A stretch of DNA of 20,670 nucleotides from NCBI GenBank assembly GCA_034112085.1, contig JAWUWD010000048.1:1-20670 (forward strand), read 5' to 3'. Shown here piece by piece: positions 14,758-20,670 of this stretch. The first letter of the stretch is position 1, and each line of letters opens with the position of its first letter. The translations under genes were made by a program, and so were the position numbers. The notes below the pieces were generated by a model. That model was not told the DNA's origin and searched no databases. It worked only from the letters and a program-made list of their open reading frames with translations. This DNA comes from JAWUWD01 sp034112085 (lineage in GTDB: Bacteria; Bacteroidota; Bacteroidia; Cytophagales; Cyclobacteriaceae).

Positions 14758-15195
14758 ACTAAGAAGTTTCATTTTGTTTCCAGTGGCAGGGTTCACTCTT
14801 GGTAAGTATCTCCACTTATCAAGTTTCTTCTGCATCTTTCCTGGATAGTAATATTGCAATACCAATGCTGAAACATATCCTATGAGTGTTCCAATACATC
14901 CTGCAACAAAGAATCGCACAAAGAACCAAACTATGCTTTTGGCAGCAGTAGCATCATTATACCCATTAGAGTACAGCGCCATTGCTACACCTAATAGAAT
15001 GAATGCCCATTTATATGTTTTGATTTCATGTAAATTGATGTAATCATATTTCGCTTTATAATCCTTTATGCTAGAGACTTTAACATTATGATAAATGAAA
15101 ATAATCACAGAAAGTACCACGGCCAGAATAGAACTGATCATCATGATTTGTTGCCATACCTCTAGGAAGCCTATATACGCACTATTATCAGTCAT
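14755..15195 (-). CDS. Small multi-pass membrane protein, likely N-terminal half of a split gene
   Basis: A 146-residue protein with three hydrophobic segments (about 17-37, 61-76 and 88-115) and a basic cytoplasmic-looking tail, R-Y-L-P-R-V-N-P-A-T-G-N-K-M-K-L-L-S, at which it stops. In membrane proteins that carry a ribbon domain the position P-R-x-x-P-x-x-x-x-K-M often holds CxxC; here the cysteines are absent (V-N-P-A). The tail leads in frame, past the TAA, into the zinc-ribbon ORF. I recognise no family for the membrane part. Start: ATG at 15193-15195. A near-consensus promoter (TTTG, 18 bases, TTAATTTG) lies at 15227-15256 on the minus strand, divergent from the promoter of the small protein at 15313. 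Confidence 0.65.
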   Translation of the reverse strand: MTDNSAYIGFLEVWQQIMMISSILAVVLSVIIFIYHNVKVSSIKDYKAKYDYINLHEIKTYKWAFILLGVAMALYSNGYNDATAAKSIVWFFVRFFVAGCIGTLIGYVSALVLQYYYPGKMQKKLDKWRYLPRVNPATGNKMKLLS

Positions 15196-15226
15196 TATAA
15201 TTCAGGTTAGTTTAAAAACAATGCCA

Positions 15227-15256
15227 CAAATTAATATACAGGACTTGATTATCAAA
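15227..15256 (-). promoter_or_regulatory. Possible promoter of the membrane/zinc-ribbon gene
   Basis: On the minus strand TTTG (15256-15253), 18 bases, TTAATTTG (15234-15227); one base off the TAnnTTTG consensus, about 30 bases upstream of the start codon at 15195. Confidence 0.4.
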
Positions 15257-15278
15257 TCATTGGAATGAATTAAATTTG
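15245..15278 (+). promoter_or_regulatory. Possible promoter of the 44-residue small protein gene
   Basis: TTG at 15245-15247, 23 bases, TAAATTTG at 15271-15278 (exact TAnnTTTG). The spacing is at the long end. It overlaps the divergent minus-strand promoter and precedes the ATG at 15313 by about 35 bases. Confidence 0.45.
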
Positions 15279-15312
15279 CAGTACTTCTATATTCAACCGA
15301 TCACCAAGCGAT

Positions 15313-15447
15313 ATGTTCAAAATTCTTGCAAAAATCAATAAAGTAGTCCTACCGAAATACAGCAAAAAAGACATTACTAAATTATCAAAGGTCGAGATGG
15401 CCATCGTTGGATATCGATACTGGGTCACCAAGAATGCCCTAGACTGA
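15313..15447 (+). CDS. Conserved 44-residue small basic protein (SsrA-binding-protein-labelled type)
   Basis: ATG at 15313 to TGA at 15445-15447 encodes 44 residues: M-F-K-I-L-A-K-I-N-K-V-V-L-P-K-Y-S-K-K-D, a T-K-L-S-K-V-E-M-A-I-V-G-Y-R middle and Y-W-V-T-K-N-A-L-D at the end. It is basic and amphipathic, with no signal peptide. I recall many Bacteroidota genomes carrying a protein of this size and pattern (LNK, LP, GYR/GWR, Y-x-V-T) that databases label SsrA-binding protein. It is far too short to be SmpB (about 150 residues), so the label should not be trusted. It has its own promoter-like sequence upstream and lies before smc with a 115-base gap that contains the smc promoter. The overlapping minus-strand reading frame has no recognisable features. 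Confidence 0.72.
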   Translation: MFKILAKINKVVLPKYSKKDITKLSKVEMAIVGYRYWVTKNALD

Positions 15448-15471
15448 TCTAACTTGTAACCATAATACATA

Positions 15472-15501
15472 TTGCATAATTAACGTGAAATATTATATTT
15501 G
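15472..15501 (+). promoter_or_regulatory. Bacteroidota-type promoter of smc
   Basis: ATTG (TTG at 15472-15474 with preceding A), 19 bases, TATATTTG at 15494-15501: an exact TAnnTTTG -7 element with ideal spacing. The predicted transcript would have a 5' leader of about 55 bases before the ATG at 15563. Confidence 0.7.
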
Positions 15502-15562
15502 TTGCCCTTGTAAACATTACCACTAAGAAATAATACAGTAGAGGATTACGGGAACGATTACT

Positions 15563-18500
15563 ATGCAGCTATCAAAGTTAGAAATAAAGGGTTTTAAGAG
15601 TTTTGGAGACAAAATAACAATCAACTTTGATGAAGGAATCACTGGTATAGTAGGCCCAAATGGATGTGGTAAATCAAATGTAGTAGATGCCATTAGGTGG
15701 GTACTGGGAGAGCAAAAGACTAAAGCGCTCCGATCTGATAAAATGGAGAATGTCATATTCAATGGCACTAAAAAAAGGAAGCCCACCCAAATGGCTGAAG
15801 TTTCCTTAACATTCAACAATACTAAAAACCTACTTCCAACAGAATACTCACAAGTAACGATTACCAGAAAATACTATCGATCTGGTGATAGTGAATACTT
15901 ACTCAATGGTGTTACCTGTCGATTGAAAGATATCACAAACTTATTCTTGGACACAGGTATCGCTTCCAATAGCTATGCGATCATCGAGCTAAAAATGGTA
16001 GATGACCTGCTCAATGATAAAGATAACTCTAGAAGAGGTCTATTTGAAGAAGCTGCTGGAATATCAAAATTCAAAAAACGTAAAAAAGAGACTCTTAAAA
16101 AGCTGGAGGATACAGATGCTGATCTGGATCGTGTAGAAGACTTGCTCTTCGAGATCGAGAAGAATATGAAATCTCTTGAGCGACAAGCAAAGCAAACAGA
16201 GAAATATTATAAAATCAAAGAGGAGTATAAATCGTTAAGTATTCAGCTTGCCAAACTTTCTATACGTAAACAAACACAATCATTTCAGACACTCACCAAG
16301 CAAATAGAGGCTGAAAATGATACCAAAATCAGCCTTTCTAAGCAGATAGCTGAAAATGAAGCAACGATAGAAAAGTCCAAAAAGGAACTGGTCTCCAAAG
16401 AAAAGACACTAGCTACTCGTCAAAAATCACTCAACGAGCATGTCAATAACATAAGACAATACGAGAGTGATAAAAAAATCAAGAATGAACGGCTCAAGTA
16501 TTTGAATGATAAGTCAGAGCGACTCAGAGATCAAGTTGATCAGGATAGACAAAGTTGTGAACGTTCAAGTTTCAGTATTCAAAGTCTGGATCAAGAGAAA
16601 CTTACTTCTGAAAAGCTATTACTAGAAAGTGAGCATGAGCTCAAAGTGCTCAAGGAAGCCTATGAAGGTCAAAAGGTAACTTGGCAAAACATCAAAAACG
16701 AAACGGACTCTTTGAACGATTTCCATCGTAATAAGCAGAATGAAGTCTATCAACTAAATAAAGAAGTAGAGATCAAAGAAATACAGTGCTCATCACTCAA
16801 GCAAGAACTTGAGAAAATGGCCACTGACTCAAGTACCAAGAGTAATAGTCTACTAGAGTTTGAGAACAGGACAGAGTTACTTGAGGAAGAATTACTCGTG
16901 AAAAACAAGACACTTTCTCAGTTAAAAACAGAAGAAGCAACAAATAAAAGCAGAATAGAATCGACTGATAATACGGTCAATGTAATCAGAGAAGAAGTAG
17001 CTCAGCTCAATAGAAAGGTCGATGCTCGCCAAAATGAATTCAACTTGACCAAATCACTGGTAGAGAATCTTGAAGGATTCCCAGAAGCGATCAAGTTTCT
17101 AAAGAAACAGACCGATTGGAAGAAAGATGCTCCTTTGTTGACGGATGTTCTGACCTGTCCACCAGACTATCGAATCGCTATTGAAAACTATTTAGAAAAT
17201 TACCTCAATTACTATGTGGTTGATACTGCCGAAGAAGCTTATCAAGCCATCAATATTCTGAGTGATTCTAGTAAGGGTAAGGCGCACTTTTTTGTGCTAG
17301 ATGCTTTGGGGAAATATGTCCCTAGTACTTCCAAAATGTTCGAAAATGCCTTCCCAGCGACAGAGGTGATTGAGTATGACGATAGATATCGTAAACTCAT
17401 GAGTCACATATTAGACAATGTCTATATCTGTGAGCAAGATCACAACCTACCTGATGACCCAGAGGCCATCTTCATCACCAAAAGCGGGAAAATATCTAAG
17501 AAGCATTTTAGTATCTCCGGAGGATCGGTGGGACTGTTTGAAGGTAAAAAGATTGGACGAGCCAAAAACCTTGAAAAACTTGAAAAAGAAATCAAAGAAA
17601 TCAATATCAAGCTCACAAAATCAAAACAATCACTTAGAGATAAAGAACACGAACTAGAAGAACTGAAAGTTGCTACTATATCCTCTTCGATAGAAGAGCT
17701 TCAATCAGTAATCAATCTGACCAATGAAGAATATATCTCAGTAAAGACGAAAAAGGAGCAGTTCAGTGATATGATCAACTCTGCTGGTATCAAAAAAGAA
17801 GATATCTCAGAGCGAATCACCATCTTATCAGAAGAAATTGAAGCGCATAAACCTAAAGCAGAAGCAGAACATACTGTATTACTAAAAAGTGAAGAGAAAC
17901 TCACTGGGCTCAAGGAACAACTGAATGAAGAGAATGAAATTCTGAGCCAAAAGTCTACTATCTACAATGAAAAAAATATATCCCTGCTTCAATATGAGAA
18001 TAAGGTCAGCGGAATAGATAAGGAAATCACCTATAAACAAGAAGCGCTCAATTTGAGTAAATTGAGAATTGAGAAAAATTCAGAAGAACTCACCAATAAC
18101 GAAGGTGAAATAAAGAATCTCATTGAGAAATCGGATGCAGGAGATGACACACTCATTGGCATGTATGACGAAAAGGAGACTATAGAAGCGGGAGTTGTAG
18201 AGGCAGAAAAATTGTATTACAGCGGACGTGGAGATATTGATGAGTCAGAAAAAGTTATTAGAGAAATTCAGCGGAACAAGGAGCATGTTGATGCGCTGTT
18301 GATGGAACTTAGTAATACCCTAAATGAAACCAAGCTTGAATTAACGTCAGTCAAAGAACGGTTGTCCGTTGAGTTCAATATTGATCTCGATCAGCTTGTC
18401 TTGGAGGGCAAGGATAACGAAAGCGAAACAAGTGAAGATCCTAATGAAGTTCATCTGGGTGAGCGTGTTCAACAACTAAAATCGAAAATAGATCAAATTG

Positions 18501-19102
18501 GGCCTATCAATCCTATGGCAATGGAGGCCTACAATGAAATCAAAGAACGAAATGATTTCATCACCGAACAGCGCGAAGACCTCTTTAAGGCAAAAGATTC
18601 CCTCCTATCGACTATTGAGGAAATAGATGGAGTTGCGAAAGAAACTTTCATCGAGGCTTATGATAAAATAAAAGAGAACTTCATTAAGGTCTTTAGGTCC
18701 TTGTTCACTGATGAAGATGACTGTGATCTCAAACTAGTAGATCCTGATAATCCACTAGAATCAAAGATCGAGATTATGGCCAAGCCTAAGGGGAAAAGGC
18801 CTTTGACCATTAATCAGCTTTCGGGTGGAGAGAAGACATTGACTGCTATTTCTTTACTGTTTGCTATCTACTTATTGAAGCCAGCTCCATTCTGTATTTT
18901 CGATGAAGTAGATGCTCCTTTAGATGATGCCAACATTGACAAGTTCAATAGCATCATTAAGAAATTTTCAACTGATTCTCAATTCATTATCGTGACACAC
19001 AATAAACGCACGATGGCTAGTACAGACGTGATTTATGGTATAACTATGATAGAGCAAGGAGTATCCAGAGTAGTGCCTGTAGACTTGAGAGAGTTAGCTT
19101 AG
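15563..19102 (+). CDS. smc: SMC chromosome segregation ATPase
   Basis: A 1179-residue SMC protein of normal bacterial length. Order: N-terminal ATPase half with L-E-I-K-G-F-K-S-F-G-D and Walker A G31-P-N-G-C-G-K-S38; first coiled-coil arm (about 170-500); hinge (about 505-650, with P-L-L-T-D-V-L-T-C and I-S-G-G-S-V-G); second arm (about 660-1000); and C-terminal half with signature L-S-G-G-E-K (about 1085-1090) and Walker B C-I-F-D-E-V-D-A-P-L-D-D (about 1112-1123). It dimerises at the hinge and, with ScpA and ScpB (not in this window), extrudes DNA loops for chromosome folding and segregation. The ATG at 15563 fits the expected N-terminus M-Q-L-S-K-L-E-I-K-G exactly. It has its own promoter. 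The 3' end is one base from the opposing gene, with no terminator visible between them. Confidence 0.97.
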   Translation: MQLSKLEIKGFKSFGDKITINFDEGITGIVGPNGCGKSNVVDAIRWVLGEQKTKALRSDKMENVIFNGTKKRKPTQMAEVSLTFNNTKNLLPTEYSQVTITRKYYRSGDSEYLLNGVTCRLKDITNLFLDTGIASNSYAIIELKMVDDLLNDKDNSRRGLFEEAAGISKFKKRKKETLKKLEDTDADLDRVEDLLFEIEKNMKSLERQAKQTEKYYKIKEEYKSLSIQLAKLSIRKQTQSFQTLTKQIEAENDTKISLSKQIAENEATIEKSKKELVSKEKTLATRQKSLNEHVNNIRQYESDKKIKNERLKYLNDKSERLRDQVDQDRQSCERSSFSIQSLDQEKLTSEKLLLESEHELKVLKEAYEGQKVTWQNIKNETDSLNDFHRNKQNEVYQLNKEVEIKEIQCSSLKQELEKMATDSSTKSNSLLEFENRTELLEEELLVKNKTLSQLKTEEATNKSRIESTDNTVNVIREEVAQLNRKVDARQNEFNLTKSLVENLEGFPEAIKFLKKQTDWKKDAPLLTDVLTCPPDYRIAIENYLENYLNYYVVDTAEEAYQAINILSDSSKGKAHFFVLDALGKYVPSTSKMFENAFPATEVIEYDDRYRKLMSHILDNVYICEQDHNLPDDPEAIFITKSGKISKKHFSISGGSVGLFEGKKIGRAKNLEKLEKEIKEINIKLTKSKQSLRDKEHELEELKVATISSSIEELQSVINLTNEEYISVKTKKEQFSDMINSAGIKKEDISERITILSEEIEAHKPKAEAEHTVLLKSEEKLTGLKEQLNEENEILSQKSTIYNEKNISLLQYENKVSGIDKEITYKQEALNLSKLRIEKNSEELTNNEGEIKNLIEKSDAGDDTLIGMYDEKETIEAGVVEAEKLYYSGRGDIDESEKVIREIQRNKEHVDALLMELSNTLNETKLELTSVKERLSVEFNIDLDQLVLEGKDNESETSEDPNEVHLGERVQQLKSKIDQIGPINPMAMEAYNEIKERNDFITEQREDLFKAKDSLLSTIEEIDGVAKETFIEAYDKIKENFIKVFRSLFTDEDDCDLKLVDPDNPLESKIEIMAKPKGKRPLTINQLSGGEKTLTAISLLFAIYLLKPAPFCIFDEVDAPLDDANIDKFNSIIKKFSTDSQFIIVTHNKRTMASTDVIYGITMIEQGVSRVVPVDLRELA

Positions 19103-19103
19103 T

Positions 19104-20534
19104 TTACACTTTAGCCTTTAGTCCTATTTCAGGAGAACAAGGATAATCAAACAAACAGTTTGCTTTTATCGCTGCCGCGACTTTCTTAGGAACAAATTTC
19201 TCCCAGCCGTCTTCACCAGCTCTGATCATTTCCAATACATCATCAGAAATGATATTTAGATTCTCCAGGTTGGCGTTGTCAATTTGCGTCAGCTTATTAT
19301 TCTGCTTGGCATATTCGAGTAGAGGTTTGACTTTATCTGGAAGTTCGACATCATCCAATGTAAAGAGTTTATCCTCCCCTGCACGTTTTGATGGATATAC
19401 ATAGAGTTTTGTATTGCCACCAAAAATATGAGCATAAGCTCCCAACAGACCTCCTTTAGCTTTAGTGTAATATTTCTCATCCAGAACTCTAGAGAGATTA
19501 TATATTCCAAGGATGATTCCTATTTTATACCCTTTCGTATATTTAGAAAGGTATTCTATCAATCGATAATACTCAGGATAATTTGAGATCATCACGTTTT
19601 GTCCAAGAGAACATATGATATCAACGCGATTCAAAAAGTCCTGCTCATCAATCTCGCCATCAGAACTTAGATCTGTCAAAGTCAACTCTGATAAAACGAC
19701 TATGCGCTCTTTCTCAACATCATCTTCATTTTTGAATTGCCTTCTGGCCGCCAATAGCATATCTACATTGACATGAGTCACCGGTCTAAACCTACCACGA
19801 AGCATCAAAACGTTTTTCTTATATAGCATTTCAGAAGGCTGATGAACACTTCCATCAGGTCCGAAAATAGCCGCTCGAGTGAGGCCATTTTTAACGAGCT
19901 TAAGACTCATCAGTCTATTATCTACATCTTCAAAGTCTGGCCCTACCAACTTGAACATATCTATCTCAATACGACCTGATGATAAATCGTCTGTTAAGGC
20001 ATTGAGGAATACTTCTGGATCGCTAATAAACATGCAAGCATAAAGTAAGTTAACGCCTACAATACCCAGAGCTGTTTGCTGATGAACCCCATCAAAATCA
20101 TGCATTTTAACATGAATAATACACCTATTCGGTTCAGATTCAGGTCTTAGTTGAAACTTACATCCTATCCAGCCATGTGGCTGATTGGTTTTTTTGTAGT
20201 TCAGTGCTTCTACCGTATTGGCAAAAGCGAAAAATCTAGTATGAGGAATTCTCTTCGGTAATCTTTCTCCGAGTAAACCATACTCTTGATCAAGCATAGT
20301 CTTGAGTCTCGGCTCACAAACATAGCGATCGTGCTTTCCATAGATCGCATCACTAAAGTCCATATCGTACGCCGACATAGTCTTGGCAATAGTCCCGGAA
20401 GCTCCTCCCACCTTGAAAAAATTTGCAGCCACTTCTTGACCTGCTCCTATTTCGGCAAACGAACCGTAAATATTTGTATCAAGGTTCATTTTCAAGGCTC
20501 GTTCCTTGGTACTGAGCTTTCTCAATTCATCCAT
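19104..20534 (-). CDS. Large conserved protein of unknown function
   Basis: A 476-residue soluble protein. The N-terminal third has strongly patterned motifs: A-L-K-M-N-L-D-T-N-I-Y-G-S-F-A-E-I-G-A-G-Q-E-V-A (about 13-36), F-F-K-V-G-G-A-S-G-T-I-A-K-T-M-S-A-Y-D-M (about 39-58) and S-D-A-I-Y-G. Later come W-I-G-C-K-F, M-H-D-F-D-G-V-H-Q-Q, and M-L-R-G-R-F-R-P-V-T-H-V-N. I recall close relatives in Bacteroidota and cyanobacteria, variously mislabelled (for example as a TonB-dependent receptor or a nucleotide adenylyltransferase); it fits neither, having no signal peptide, no barrel pattern and no HxGH motif. The function is not established. It is convergent with smc (one base apart). The gene start is followed upstream by a 136-base stretch to the window end with no clear promoter. 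The ATG at 20534 is chosen; Met at residue 16 is the alternative. Confidence 0.85.
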   Translation of the reverse strand: MDELRKLSTKERALKMNLDTNIYGSFAEIGAGQEVAANFFKVGGASGTIAKTMSAYDMDFSDAIYGKHDRYVCEPRLKTMLDQEYGLLGERLPKRIPHTRFFAFANTVEALNYKKTNQPHGWIGCKFQLRPESEPNRCIIHVKMHDFDGVHQQTALGIVGVNLLYACMFISDPEVFLNALTDDLSSGRIEIDMFKLVGPDFEDVDNRLMSLKLVKNGLTRAAIFGPDGSVHQPSEMLYKKNVLMLRGRFRPVTHVNVDMLLAARRQFKNEDDVEKERIVVLSELTLTDLSSDGEIDEQDFLNRVDIICSLGQNVMISNYPEYYRLIEYLSKYTKGYKIGIILGIYNLSRVLDEKYYTKAKGGLLGAYAHIFGGNTKLYVYPSKRAGEDKLFTLDDVELPDKVKPLLEYAKQNNKLTQIDNANLENLNIISDDVLEMIRAGEDGWEKFVPKKVAAAIKANCLFDYPCSPEIGLKAKV

Positions 20535-20670
20535 TACTTACGCGTTTTGATGTATATGCCATCCTATTTTGAGAAGTAACTTACTCCCTCCTATTCCCCG
20601 TCAATTTTATGACTTATTTAATTGATATACCCCTTTTTAAGTGGTTATTTTTTTAAGAAGATTAACTTTT

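Noticed and set aside
15270..15470. Minus-strand 66-residue ORF upstream of smc
   Set aside because: It is the shadow of the 44-residue plus-strand protein, whose pattern is recognisable; the minus product has none.
20630..20655. Hairpin with T-run at the right edge (CCCCTT / AAGTGG)
   Set aside because: The stem has a mismatch and a 3-base loop, and the T-run points along the plus strand, where no gene ends nearby; a chance AT-rich pattern is more likely.

Overview
The window reads as an ordinary chromosomal stretch of an AT-rich member of the Bacteroidota, probably a marine Cytophagales-type bacterium. Four things point that way: a TonB-dependent receptor with an N-terminal carboxypeptidase-regulatory-like domain; a TPR/NarL-type sensor kinase with a LuxR-type regulator; the divergent ferredoxin / LuxC-like acyl-CoA reductase pair; and promoters of the Bacteroidota form (TTG, about 19 bases, TAnnTTTG) upstream of the ferredoxin and smc genes. 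Shine-Dalgarno sequences are mostly absent, as expected. I see no rRNA, tRNA, CRISPR array, transposase or prophage gene.

Layout. 1-362 (-) is the start of a TonB-dependent receptor cut by the window edge. 541-1469 (+) holds a DUF1801-like protein and a DUF4442-like hot-dog protein. 1507-2600 (-) is a three-gene operon: two small DUF3606-like paralogues and a helical protein of unknown function. Just upstream of it lies a 22-bp tandem repeat array (2650-2727). 2811-5673 (-) is a two-component module: response regulator, a 44-residue lipoprotein, and a TPR sensor histidine kinase. The gap before the lipoprotein carries another copy of the repeat core and a perfect 10-bp dyad. 5783-8732 (-) is a MoxR-type AAA+ ATPase, its VWA-domain partner and a small membrane protein. 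8857-11671 has a ferredoxin (-) divergent from a LuxC-like reductase and an AtoE-type transporter (+), the last two translationally coupled. 11657-15195 (-) has a TerB-like protein, a Prc/CtpA-type protease, and a zinc-ribbon/membrane gene pair that looks like one gene split by an in-frame TAA. 15313-19102 (+) has a 44-residue conserved small protein and SMC. 19104-20534 (-) is a large conserved protein of unknown function.

The observations most worth a second look are these. First, the repeat core is shared between the DUF3606 operon and the lipoprotein-kinase operon, in the same orientation and at similar distances from the start codons, which suggests a local regulon. Second, a tiny lipoprotein sits between regulator and kinase. 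Third, a premature ochre codon falls inside a recognisable conserved block of the membrane/zinc-ribbon gene. I found no clear-cut new defence or biosynthetic system; most genes belong to conserved Bacteroidota families.
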